NCBI GenBank assembly: GCA_929200685.1
Contig: CAKNAO010000005.1
Location: 1 to 16,192, forward strand
Length of the DNA: 16,192 nucleotides
Source of the DNA: an uncultured bacterium
Lineage (GTDB): Bacteria; Bacillota_I; Bacilli_A; Mycoplasmatales; Metamycoplasmataceae
Direction of reading: 5' to 3'
In this document: positions 1 to 9,259 of the stretch, piece by piece
Numbering within the stretch: the first letter of the stretch is position 1
How the letters are laid out: every line of letters starts with the position of its first letter
Translations under genes and position numbers: made by a program
Notes under the pieces: generated by a model
The model's database searches: none
The model's input: only the letters and a program-made list of their open reading frames with translations
Told to the model about the DNA's origin: nothing

Positions 1-136
1 AATTCTTGTTGAAAATCCTCTTCCTGAAGAAGAAAAAATGACTATTACAGAAGAAGTAGAACTTCAAAATACTCCATTTGATATTTCAGATGATGAAGAT
101 GATGATAATGATCTTCCTGCATTTTTAAAATCATAA
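1..136 (+). CDS. ftsZ: Cell division protein FtsZ, C-terminal fragment
   Basis: Open frame from base 2 to the TAA at 134-136; the gene starts outside the window. The visible 44 residues are an acidic, disordered-looking linker (runs of Glu and Asp) ending in DLPAFLKS. This resembles the conserved C-terminal tail of FtsZ, typically a D-[IL]-P-x-F-[LI]-[RK] peptide, which binds membrane tethers and other division proteins. The acidic linker followed by this short motif is the FtsZ C-terminal layout. The GTPase core is not visible, so the call rests on the tail alone. In several mollicutes ftsZ lies near ileS and lspA, which fits what follows here. Alternative: an unrelated protein with an acidic tail. 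Confidence 0.65.
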   Translation, partial: ILVENPLPEEEKMTITEEVELQNTPFDISDDEDDDNDLPAFLKS

Positions 137-187
137 AAAACAAAATAAAATAAAAAAATAACATAAATTTTATCTTTTTAGTTATAA

Positions 188-220
188 TTGACATAGTTTT
201 ATTTTTTTTAGATTTAAAAT
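188..220 (+). promoter_or_regulatory. Possible promoter of the permease gene
   Basis: A perfect TTGACA at 188-193 is followed by TAAAAT at 215-220. The 21-bp spacer is too long for a normal sigma-A promoter. Using TTTAAA at 213-218 shortens it to 19 bp. The element sits between ftsZ and the permease, 36 bp before the ATG, so position favours a promoter but the spacing does not. Confidence 0.3.
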
Positions 221-256
221 AAAACAAAAATTTTAAGAAAGGATAAAAAATATTTT

Positions 257-1720
257 ATGTCGATAAAAAAAGCTAAAAAAATAGGTTTTGTTGCTTCACT
301 TACAATGTTAGTAGGAACAGTTATTGGGATTGGAATTTTTTTCAAAAACAGTTCTGTTAAAGGTACAACAGATGGTAATGGTGCAACATGATTATTAGCA
401 TGAATTGTTGGTGGTTTATTATCACTTTCAGCAGCAGTTTCATTTTCTGAAATTGGTTCAATAAAAACTAAAGAGGTTTCTGGTTTACCAAATTGAGCTG
501 AACAAGCAGTTGGCAAAAATTTTGGTTATTTTACAAGATTTCATTTTGCATTTTTATATTATGGTTTATTTGTTCCTATTTTTGGAATATTTATTTCACA
601 ATCATTTTTTCAATTTTTAATTTCAATTGGCGGAATAGAAGAACAACCTAAAATATGAGTTCATATTTTAATTGGAATATTTTTAACAGCAATTCCAATC
701 ATCATTAGAATTATTTCTATATATGCTTCAGGAATTGTTCAAATTTTAACTACTGGTTTAAAAATTATTCCATTAATTATTGCTATATTAGTTGGTATTT
801 CACTTACTAATACACACAATCTTAGTGATGGACAAAATGGTTTTGGAGTTGGTTCATTTAGTATTAGCAAATTAGTAGCAGCACTTCCAGCAATTTTATT
901 TGCTTATGATGCATTTTTAAATGCTTCTCAATTAAGCGAAAAAACTAAAGGTGGTACTAAAACTGTTTCAAAAGTAGTGTTAATAGGAATGATTTTTATT
1001 ACTGTTATTTATTCATTAGTTGCATTAGCATCAATCTTGCATAGTCAAGGAACAGTTGAAGGTTTATTAAAAGATTCACTTTCAAAAAGTTCAGCTAAAA
1101 TACTTGGAATTTTTGTATGATTTTTTATTACTATTTCAGCTTATGGAGTTCATAATGGTTTTGCTTCTTCATCAATTACTTTATTTGAAGAATGTGTAAA
1201 TAAACCAACATTTTTTGGTATCAAAAAATTAAAAGAAAAATTTGGAACTCAAAAATCTTCATGAATTCTTGCAACAATAATATATGCAATATGAACAATT
1301 TTATTCTCAGTTCCTTCACTTATAATGGATTCAGATAAAATAATTGATGGTTATACAAATTATCCAACTTTATTTTTCTTTGGAGTTTATGGAATAGTTA
1401 TTTTATTTTATACATTAAAAAGAGATAAATTTGAAGAAGTAACAAAAATTTCAAATATTTTATATAAAGTTTGTGCTTGAACAGCAATTATTGGTATTGG
1501 TTTAGTAATGGGATGACAAATTTTCCATACTCAAACAATGGAAGCATGATCAAAACCAAATGAATCATCAAGTTGAGGATTTTTAGTTGATGGAAATTAT
1601 TTCTTGAATAAAATAGCAGAATTTTGAACATTTTTAGCATTTGGAATACTTTTTATAGCATTACCAAAATTAAATAAATATTTAATGAAAAAATATGAAA
1701 ATATTAACCCTATTCAATAA
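257..1720 (+). CDS. APC-family amino-acid permease
   Basis: 487 aa, start ATG with AAGAAAGG at 236-242 upstream. A polytopic membrane protein with about 12-14 hydrophobic helices. The first helix (about residues 10-29) carries GTVIGIGIFF, the unwound TM1 signature of amino acid-polyamine-organocation transporters, where backbone atoms bind the substrate amino group. The second helix is followed by a short charged loop (SEIGSIKT), also typical of the family. Several Trp positions are TGA codons. The family imports amino acids by proton or sodium symport or by exchange. Substrate cannot be read from the sequence. A cell of this type depends on imported amino acids, so an uptake role is likely. 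It is monocistronic, bounded by ftsZ and a strong terminator. Confidence 0.85.
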
Positions 1721-1731
1721 TATAAAAAATT

Positions 1732-1768
1732 AAAAATAAATACATTATAATAATGTATTTATTTTTTA
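1732..1768 (+). terminator. Intrinsic terminator after the permease
   Basis: A perfect 16-bp A/T stem, 1732-1747 paired with 1751-1766, with a 3-nt loop (TAA) and ending in a run of T. It starts 12 nt after the permease stop. A long all-AT stem is the usual form in such a low-GC genome. Because it is symmetrical it would also stop transcription from the other strand. Confidence 0.8.
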
Positions 1769-1859
1769 AAAATCACAAAAAATATTTTTATCTAAAAAAT
1801 TAAAATTTTTGAAAATTATAAAATCAATTTCATAATTATCATTTTAAATTCTTTGTAAA

Positions 1860-1884
1860 TAATTAATTACATTATAATTAATTA
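1860..1884 (+). promoter_or_regulatory. Promoter region of ileS with duplicated TAATTAATTA
   Basis: TATAAT at 1873-1878 is a perfect -10 box; a poor -35 (TTGTAA, 1853-1858) lies 14 bp upstream. The -10 overlaps the second of two copies of the self-complementary decamer TAATTAATTA, at 1860-1869 and 1875-1884. Transcription would begin near G1886, exactly where the leader hairpin begins. Confidence 0.5.
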
Positions 1885-1886
1885 AG

Positions 1887-1927
1887 AGTTTTTAAAAATG
1901 ATATTTTTATTTACTATTTTAAAAACT
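1887..1927 (+). promoter_or_regulatory. 5' leader hairpin of the ileS mRNA
   Basis: AGTTTTTAAAA (1887-1897) is perfectly complementary to TTTTAAAAACT (1917-1927). The stem starts at the predicted 5' end of the transcript and ends one base before the Shine-Dalgarno AAGGAG (1928-1933), leaving that site free. A competing smaller hairpin, AAAAAT (1894-1899) with ATTTTT (1903-1908), shares its 5' arm. No T-box features (specifier loop, conserved GGTGGNACC-type sequence) are present. Confidence 0.4.
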
Positions 1928-1942
1928 AAGGAGTATATTAAA

Positions 1943-4618
1943 ATGTCAAAAAAATGAAAAGAAACATTATTGATGGCAAAAACAAATTTTGAGATGAAGG
2001 CAAATCTTAAAACAAAAGAAATAGAATATAGAAATTTTTGAAATAAAAATAAAATTTACGAAAAAGTATTAAGTCAAAATAAAAAAAATAAACATTTTAA
2101 ATTACATGATGGTCCACCATATGCTAATGGTTCATTACATGTTGGTCATGCTTTTAATAAAATTCTTAAAGATATTATTATTAGGAATAAAAGTATTAAT
2201 GGTTTTTATACTCCATTTGTGTATGGTTGAGACACTCATGGACTTCCAATTGAAAACAAAATGCTTGAAGAATTAAAAATGACAAAAGATGATATGATTC
2301 CTCTTCAACTTAGAAAAGAAGCAACTAAATATGCTTTAAATCAAATTAATATTCAAAAATCTCAATTTCAAAAATTTCAACTTTTTGCAAATTTTAAAAA
2401 TAAATATGTTACTTTGGATAATGAATTTGAAGTTAATCAATTAAAACTATTTAAAAAATTAATAATGAATAAATTAATTTATAAAGGTTTAAAACCTATT
2501 TATTGATCTCCTTCTTCACAAACTGCTCTTGCTGAAGCAGAAGTTGAATATAAAAAACATGTTTCTCCCCAAATAATAGTTGCTTTAAAAATTCAAAAAG
2601 GTAATAATAAAATTAAAAAAAATGATAATTTATTAATAATGACAACTACTCCATGAACATTAATTGCAAATTCTGGAGTTGCAGTTGGTAAAGAATTTGA
2701 TTATGATATTGTTTTAATTAACAATAAAAGATATATAATGGCATCTAAACTTACTGAAAATATAGCAAAACTTTCGAATTGAAAAAATTATAAAATTATT
2801 AAAAAAATTAAAGGTTTAGATATTGTTGGAACAATTTATATAAGACCCATTTTTAAAGATAAAACTGGACCAGTTGTTTTAGGTCATCATGTTACTACTA
2901 ATGAAGGAACAGGTCTTGTTCATATGGCGCCTCTATTTGGTGAAGATGATTATGTTATAGCAAAAAAGGAAAATTTAGATTTAATAATGCATGTTGATGA
3001 AAAAGGAAATTTTAATAATGAAGCAAGAGAATACAAAGGAAAATTTTATTTTGATGCAAACAAAGATATTGGAACATTTCTTGAAAAAAAAGGAGAATTA
3101 ATATCTCTTAAATTTGTAAAACATTCATATCCATTTGATTGAAGAACTCATAAACCAGTTATTTATAGAGGCACTCCACAATGATTTGTTTCAATTAAAA
3201 AAATTAAAGAAAAAATTTTAAATTCTCTTAATAAAATAGAATCAAAACCTTCTTGAGGTGTTGAAAAATTAAGAAAAATGATTATAAATAGAGATGAATG
3301 AACAATTTCTCGACAAAGAACATGAGGTGTTCCAATTATTGTTTTTTATGATCAAAAAGGTAAGCCAATTATTAAAGAGGAAATATTTGATTATGTAATA
3401 AATCTTGTTTCAAAAAAAGGAACTAATATTTGGTGAGAAAAAGAAACTAATGAATTACTTCCAAAAAAATATAGAAATAAAAAATTTACAAGAGAAATGG
3501 ATATTATGGATGTTTGGTTTGATTCTGGTTCTTCTCACTTAACGCCACAAACTAGAGGTGAAAAATTTAACTGAAAAGGTAAAAATGATCTTTATTTTGA
3601 AGGTTTAGATCAATATAGAGGTTGATTCAATACTTCTTTAATTACCTCAGTTGCTTATTCAAATAAATCTTCATTTAAAAAATTTATTTCTCATGGTTTT
3701 GTTTTAGATGGGAAAAAACAGAAAATGTCTAAATCAAAAGGAAATGTTGTAGATCCAATAGAAATTATTAATAAAAATGGAGCTGAAATTTTAAGACTTT
3801 GAGTAGCAAATAGTGAATATACATCTGATGTTTCTATTTCTGATGAAATAATTAAACAAAATATTGAAATTTATAGAAAAATTAGAAATTCAATTAAATT
3901 TATGCTTGGAAATTTATTTGATTTTAATGAATCTAAAAAAATTGAAAATTTAAAAGGATTTCATTTATATATAAATGAAAAAATTCAAAATTTTAAAAAT
4001 GAAATTAATAAATCATATAAAAATTATAAATTTGTTAATGTAATAAAAAATATAAATAAATTATTAATTGAAATTTCTAATTTTTATTTTGATTACAACA
4101 AAGATACTTTATATGTTGAAAAATCCAATTCAATTGAAAGAAGAATGGTTCAAACTAATATTTTTAATCTTCTAAATTATTTATTAATAGCAATTTGTCC
4201 AATACTTCCTACAACTGCTGAAGAAGCATATAAAGAATTTAATAAATTAAATAAAAAAGAATCAATATTTTTAGAAAAAAATGAAATAAATATTAAAACT
4301 TCAAATGAAATGGAAAAAAAATGAAAAGAATTTTTTAAATTTAAAGATAAAATTTTTAAATTATTAGAAAATGCCAAAAAAAATCAGTTAATCAAAAGAA
4401 ATAATGAAGCATTATTAATTATAAACACAAATTCAAAATTTATTAAATCACTAAATATTAAAAAACTTTTGATGGTTGGAAAAGTAAAATATGGTTTAGA
4501 AAATAAAGTTAAATATTTTGAATCAAAAAAATGTGAAAGATGTTGAAACCATTTTGAAAAAGAAAAATTAAAATTAAATAATATATGTTTTAGATGTCAT
4601 GAAGTAATTTCACAATAG
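1943..4618 (+). CDS. ileS: Isoleucyl-tRNA synthetase
   Basis: 891 aa class I aminoacyl-tRNA synthetase that charges tRNA-Ile with isoleucine in the cytosol. The HIGH motif is HVGH at residues 66-69, preceded by the characteristic DGPPYANG. The KMSKS loop is a perfect KMSKS at 594-598. Between them is the CP1 editing domain, with TTTPWTLIANSGVAVG and a GTGLVHMAP/GEDDY segment that hydrolyses Val-tRNA-Ile. The C-terminus has a zinc knuckle with two CxxC pairs at C864/C867 and C882/C885, as in bacterial-type IleRS. ATG start with AAGGAG at 1928-1933. Many Trp are TGA codons, which break the frame under the standard code. A 50-nt gap separates it from lspA. Length is normal for mollicutes. Confidence 0.97.
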
Positions 4619-4654
4619 ATAATTTGAAGCTCTTTTAGTTAATTACAAATATGT

Positions 4655-4668
4655 TATTATTTTGATAT
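4655..4668 (+). promoter_or_regulatory. -10 element of a likely leaderless lspA transcript
   Basis: TATTAT at 4655-4660 ends 8 nt before the lspA ATG, and no Shine-Dalgarno is visible upstream. Transcription starting 6-9 nt after the -10 would begin at or next to the start codon. lspA may also be read through from ileS, because no terminator is seen between them. Confidence 0.4.
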
Positions 4669-5226
4669 ATGAAAAAGAATTTTTTGATTAATTTAATGGA
4701 TAAATTTAGTAAAAAGTTATATAGAAAACAAACACTAAAAAATATCTTTATATTTTTGATTATTTTTAATTTTTTATTATTGATTGACTTATTAACAAAA
4801 TTAATATTTTTTAAATATCCTAATTCGGTTGAAGTTTATGGCCCTACTCAACATAATTTAATAATTTTTGGAATTAGAAGTCAAGCACATAAAACAACAA
4901 CTTTTGGAGATTTATTAAATATAAACATTTCTAATTTATCATTAATTATAATTTCATTAATTATGTCTATAATTTTCTTTTTTGTTGTTATTTTATCTAA
5001 TAAAAAAAAATTATCAATTGTTTTTTCCTCATTAATAGCTGGTATTATGGGAAATACAATAGATAGAATTAATTATCAATATGTTAGAAATATTTTATTT
5101 ATACCATGATTTGATAATGGAACATTTAATTTAGCAGATGCAATAATTACTATTTCAGCACTTTGTAGTTTAGTATTCTTATTAATAATGATTTGAAATT
5201 CAGAAAAAAAAGAGGTTAATAAATAA
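4669..5226 (+). CDS. lspA: Lipoprotein signal peptidase (signal peptidase II)
   Basis: 185 aa membrane aspartyl protease that removes signal peptides from prolipoproteins after lipidation. The two catalytic aspartates are in the family motifs: GNTIDR (D132) and FNLAD (D157). Four hydrophobic segments are seen: about residues 25-48, 62-70 (weaker, re-entrant region), 89-110 and 114-130, with a final helix at 155-176. There is an extra basic N-terminus of about 20 residues before TM1. Lipoproteins are the main surface proteins of wall-less mollicutes, so the gene is probably essential. ATG 4669 lacks a Shine-Dalgarno and lies just after a -10-like box; Met10 is an alternative start. The stop overlaps the glyA start (TAATG, 1-nt overlap). 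Confidence 0.93.
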
Positions 5227-6419
5227 TGAAAGATTTAGAAATTAAAAAGTATATTGATTTAGAAAAAAAGAGACAAAGAGAGCATGTTGAATTAATTGCA
5301 TCAGAAAATTATGTTTCAAAAGATGTTCTTGAAGCAACTGGTTCTATTCTTACCAACAAATATGCAGAAGGTTATCCTAATAAAAGATACTATGATGGTT
5401 GTGAATTTGTAGATAAAATTGAAAATCTTGCTATCAAAAGACTTAAAAAGCTTTTTAATGTTAAATATGTAAATGTTCAACCACATTCTGGAACTCAAGC
5501 AAATATGGCTGCATTTCTTGCAATTTTAAAACCAGGAGATAAAATTTTAGGTTTATCTTTAAATTCTGGTGGTCATTTAACTCATGGACATAAAGTAAAT
5601 TTTTCAGGCATTTTGTATCAATCAGATTTTTATGAAGTTGATAATAATGGTTTATTAAATTATGAAAAAATATTAAAAAAAGCAAAAAAATTTAAACCTA
5701 ATTTAATTATATGTGGTTATTCAGCTTATTCAAGAATAATTGATTTTTCTAAATTTAGAAAAATAGCAGATATTGTTGGTTCAAAATTAATGGCAGATAT
5801 TGCTCATATTGCTGGCCTTGTTATAACTGGGCATCATCCCTCTCCAATCCCTTATGCAGACATTATTACTTCAACTACTCACAAAACTCTTAGAGGAGCA
5901 CGAGGAGGAATAATTATGACTAATAATAAAAAAATTGCTGAAAAAATGAACAAATATTTATTTCCTGGAACTCAAGGAGGACCATTAATGCATTCAATCG
6001 CAGGAAAAGCAATTGCTTTTGGTGAAGCATTAAAACCTGAGTTTAAATATTATATTGATCAAGTTATTAAAAATGCCAAAATATTTAGTAATGAATTTAT
6101 TTCTTTGGGTTGCAAAATAATTTCTAATGGAACTGATAATCATCTATTAACAATTGATGTTAAAACTTCATATGGTTTAACAGGAAAAGAAGCATCTAAA
6201 ATTTTACAAAAAAATAATATTACTATAAATAAAAATACAATTCCAAATGATACTGAAAAACCAAGTATAACTTCAGGCATAAGATTAGGGACTGCAGCAA
6301 TGACTACAAGAGGTTTTAAAGAAAAACATTTTAAAAAACTTGCTAATCTAATTCATTTATCATTAAAAAATAAAAAAGACATTAGAATTAATATTTCAAA
6401 TTTAATAAATTCATTATAA
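5226..6419 (+). CDS. glyA: Serine hydroxymethyltransferase
   Basis: 397 aa PLP enzyme interconverting serine and glycine while passing a one-carbon unit to tetrahydrofolate. It opens with a typical N-terminus (RQREHVELIASENYVS, NKYAEGYPNKRYYDG), which forms part of the folate and substrate site. The PLP lysine is K220 in STTHKTLRGARGG, and the DIAHIAGL segment supplies the aspartate and histidine that hold the cofactor ring. The length is slightly short but complete, ending after the ITSGIRLGTAAMTTRG motif. The start overlaps the lspA stop in TAATG, with AGAGG about 10 nt upstream inside lspA, so translation is probably coupled. Confidence 0.97.
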   Translation: MKDLEIKKYIDLEKKRQREHVELIASENYVSKDVLEATGSILTNKYAEGYPNKRYYDGCEFVDKIENLAIKRLKKLFNVKYVNVQPHSGTQANMAAFLAILKPGDKILGLSLNSGGHLTHGHKVNFSGILYQSDFYEVDNNGLLNYEKILKKAKKFKPNLIICGYSAYSRIIDFSKFRKIADIVGSKLMADIAHIAGLVITGHHPSPIPYADIITSTTHKTLRGARGGIIMTNNKKIAEKMNKYLFPGTQGGPLMHSIAGKAIAFGEALKPEFKYYIDQVIKNAKIFSNEFISLGCKIISNGTDNHLLTIDVKTSYGLTGKEASKILQKNNITINKNTIPNDTEKPSITSGIRLGTAAMTTRGFKEKHFKKLANLIHLSLKNKKDIRINISNLINSL

Positions 6420-6438
6420 ATTAATATTTTTTTAAAAT

Positions 6439-8460
6439 TTAATTTTTACAACATGAATCTTTTTTAGTTAATTTTAAATTATGACTTTTTATACTTTTTT
6501 TTAATTTTTTATTATAAATTCTTTTTTCGAGTGCTTTTATTTGAATTGAAAATAAAAATATAATGAAAAACAAAATTAAATTAGAAAAAATCATAATTGA
6601 TGCACTCATTCATGGAGTTATTAATCCTAAAGATGCAAAAGGAACAAATATTAAATTAAAACCAATTGCTCACATTATTGCAACAATATAATTATTTTTT
6701 GTTTTTTTGCTTAATTCATTTAAATAAATTATGTTATTTAAATCTTCATTTAATAATGAAACTGATGAATATGAATTAGAAATATTAGAACCAGATGCAA
6801 ATGTTATTGAAACATCTGAATATTTAATTGCTATTGAATCATTCAAACCATCTCCAACCATACAAACAACATTATTGTTTTTTTGTAATTCTTGAATGTA
6901 TCTAGCTTTATCCATTGGAAGTTGATTTGACTTATAATCTATTTCAAGTTTTTTAGCAATTTCTTTTGTTTGTTCTTCATTATCACCACTTAAAATAATT
7001 ATTTTTATATTTTTTTCTTTAAGATATTTAACTAATTTATGAGCATTTTTTTTGATTTTACTTTCTAAAATATAATAACTTAATAATTTATTTTTAGAAT
7101 ATAAACCAATATATGTTCCCACATCAACTTCTTTTTTAAAATTAGTTTTAATTTCTTCTTTTGTAGTTTTTTTAATTAAATATCTTTGATTTTCATAAAT
7201 TCCTTCTACGCCTTTTCCAAAAATTTCTTTAATATCATTAATTTTTAAATTATTATTAAATTTTTTAAATATTGAAATTGCAATTGGATGATGAGAAATT
7301 TTTTCTAATGAAGCAGCAATTTGGTGATATTTTTTTTGACCACCAAATTCTTGAATAATCATTTGATTAGTTGTGATTGTTCCTGTTTTATCTAAAACAA
7401 TAAAATTAATTTTACTTATTTTTTCAAGATCATTAATTTTATTAAAAATAATATTTGCCTTTCAATATGATTGAGAAGAAACATAATTTATTAAAGGAGC
7501 AGTCATTGTCATTGCGCATGGACATGAAATAGCTAAAATAGATACGGCAATTAAAAATGAATTATAAATATATCCTTTATTAGAAATTGAAGGATTTAGA
7601 TTTGCAAATTTTCCAATTAATAATCAAATAATTCAAATAAAAATTGTTATAAATAAAACAGATGGAATAAATATTTTATAAATTTTATTAGCTAAATTTT
7701 GAATTTTAGATTTTACTTTACTTGTTTTATCAATAAGTAAAATAAGTTTATTTAAAGTTGAATTTTTAAAATTTATTTTAACTTTTACAAATATTTTTTC
7801 ACTTAAAACTTTTGTGCCTGAAATAATATTAGAATTTTTCTTTACAAAATGTGGATTTGATTCTCCATTAATATTACTTGTATCTAAAAAACCTTTGCCA
7901 TTTTCAATAATTCCATCAAACTGAATAATTTCATTTTTTTTAAATACAATAATATCATTAATGTTAACATCTTTAATATTTATCTTTTTTCCATTTTTTA
8001 AAAAAACTTCTTGTTTTTTAAGTGTTTCAAGTTTTTGTCTTTCAAAATCATTTTTATTAAAAATATATTTTTCTATTTTTTTACCAATTGAATCAAAAGC
8101 AAACAACAAACCAATTGGTTCTCATATTGCACTATTATTTTTATCAATTAATATTACAATTAATGAAAATAAATATGAAACATGAATTGCAAGTGCAATA
8201 AGTAAATCCATATTGTTTTTATTTTTAACTATATTCTTATATACATTAATATATTTTGTTCCAATAACAAATACTACATAAGTAGAAATAAACAATCAAA
8301 TATATGGATTTCTAAATTTTTTAATTCAAATTATATTATTAGCACTTGAATCAACCATATCATTTATATCTAAAAACATAAGCATCAAAAATAAAAAACC
8401 TATTATTAATATATTTATTCATTCAAAATATTTATTTTTTATTATTTTTTGCATTGACAT
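6439..8460 (-). CDS. copA: P1B-type metal-exporting ATPase, CopA-like (probable Cu+)
   Basis: 673 aa P-type ATPase of the heavy-metal class. Seen in order: N-terminal TM helices without any HMA (GMxCxxC) metal-binding domain; an actuator domain with NGES at 198-201 (usually TGES); the CPC metal-binding helix C313-P314-C315; phosphorylation site DKTGT at D357; the SHHP motif of P1B pumps (H391-P392); and GDGLND at 536-541. The last helix has MSASIMIFSN, matching the M..S.....N pattern of copper pumps rather than the DxG of Zn/Cd pumps, so Cu+ or Ag+ is the likely ion. The protein ends in SCCKN. Start chosen at 8460 because AAAGGA lies 6 nt upstream on the minus strand. It overlaps the ArsR gene by 19 nt and converges on glyA with a 19-bp gap. 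Ion choice is inference. Confidence 0.88.
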
Positions 8461-8750
8461 TTATAATCCTTTAAATCTTTTTTTGATAAAATTAACTCAA
8501 TAATATTTCCTCATTGTTTTTTAAATTCTTTATTTATAAAATAATATTTTTTTCTTCCATTTTTTTCATATGACAATATTTTTTCATTATAAAGAGATGT
8601 AATAACTTTAGAATTTAATGATTGACTTATATTTAATTTTTTTTCAAGTTTTTGAACACAAAATTTTTTACAAAAACATTTGTAAAAGTGAGCAATAATT
8701 TTTATCTTATTTTTATTACTAATAATTTTTAAAAAATTTATTGTTTTCAT
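8442..8750 (-). CDS. ArsR/SmtB-family metal-responsive repressor
   Basis: 102 aa from ATG 8750. A winged helix-turn-helix fold: Cys31-VQKLEKKLNISQSLNSKVI occupies the place of the ELCVCEL...QpxvSxHL recognition segment, followed by a wing with NGRKKYYFIN. Five cysteines, C25, C27, C31 near the recognition helix and C98, C100 at the C-terminus, are plausible metal ligands. A longer start at 8795 would add a hydrophobic stretch not expected in this cytosolic family, so Met16 of that frame was chosen. No Shine-Dalgarno is seen; TATTAT sits 7 nt before the ATG. It is co-transcribed and overlapping with the metal ATPase gene, so it very likely represses that operon until metal binds. Confidence 0.82.
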
Positions 8751-8832
8751 AATTAATATAATAATTATAATAAAAAAATATGATTTTTTTTTCATATATT
8801 TTTATTCAATTACAATTATGTATAATATTTTT
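8751..8832. promoter_or_regulatory. Divergent arsR/dps promoter region
   Basis: 82 bp between the arsR and dps start codons. Toward dps: TATAAT at 8821-8826, 6 nt before ATG 8833. Toward arsR on the minus strand: TATTAT at 8763-8758, 7 nt before the ATG, with another TATAAT at 8769-8764. A 6-bp inverted repeat ATATGA/TCATAT (8779-8784 and 8792-8797) flanks a T-run between the two promoters and is a candidate operator. ATATTTTTAT occurs at 8796-8805 and 8825-8834. AT-richness makes chance repeats common. Confidence 0.45.
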
Positions 8833-9246
8833 ATGGAAAAATTAAATAAATTAAATGCTTCAATAGCAATATTAAATCAAAAATTAAATAATATTCATTT
8901 TAATTATAATGGGAAAGAATTTAGAACAATTCATAAATTGACTGAAAAACTTTATAAAGAATGTCTAAAAATTTATGATGATCTTTCAGAAAAGATATCA
9001 ATGAGAAATATGATTGTTCCTGCTTCGTTTTCTGAATATTTAAAATTAAGTTTATTAAAAGAGGAAAAAGGAAGAAGATTTACTCATGAAGAAGTAGTAA
9101 AAATAATTACATTCGATTTAACAACATTAATTGATTTTACTAAAAAAATTGAAGTTCATGCAGTTGTTCAACCATTACTTGATGAAATTTTTCTTGTTTT
9201 AGACAAATATAGATGACTATTTAACTCTCTTATTAAAAATGATTAA
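8833..9246 (+). CDS. dps: Dps-like ferritin (DNA-binding/iron-storage stress protein)
   Basis: 137 aa, all-helical. Dps proteins form 12-subunit shells that oxidise Fe(II) with hydrogen peroxide and store the iron, protecting DNA. The ferroxidase ligands are all present at canonical spacing: H22 (in NIHFN), H34 (in TIHK), D49 and E53 (in YDDLSEKI), that is +12, +15 and +4 as in E. coli H51/H63/D78/E82. The helix after them (PASFSEYLKLSLLKEE) matches the family's LxEYLxLSxIxE segment. ATG 8833 is chosen because TATAAT lies only 6 nt before it; the in-frame ATG at 8818 would be upstream of the transcription start. No extra basic DNA-binding tail is evident. Divergent from arsR-copA and convergent with the next gene. 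Confidence 0.85.
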
Positions 9247-9259
9247 TTTATTTTCACTA

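Noticed and set aside
137..187. Terminator after ftsZ
   Set aside because: Only a 5-bp ATAAC/GTTAT pairing with a small inner ATAAA/TTTAT was found, too weak to call.
1887..1942. T-box riboswitch before ileS
   Set aside because: The leader is under 60 nt, lacks a specifier stem and the conserved T-box bulge sequence, and has no terminator/antiterminator pair typical of the class.
1943..4618. Several separate short genes or a broken ileS
   Set aside because: The interruptions are TGA codons read as Trp; one continuous frame covers HIGH, editing domain, KMSKS and the zinc knuckle.
6420..6445. Terminator between glyA and the ATPase gene
   Set aside because: AAATTAA/TTAATTT pairing is present but short with a T-rich loop, and part lies in the ATPase stop region. 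Not distinguishable from AT background.
8751..8795. Longer ArsR form starting at 8795 with a hydrophobic N-terminus
   Set aside because: The extra 15 residues are a Lys/Ile run not expected in a cytosolic repressor, overlap promoter-like sequence, and lack a ribosome site.
8818..8832. Upstream ATG for dps
   Set aside because: The TATAAT at 8821-8826 lies after this ATG, so a transcript from it could only use the ATG at 8833.
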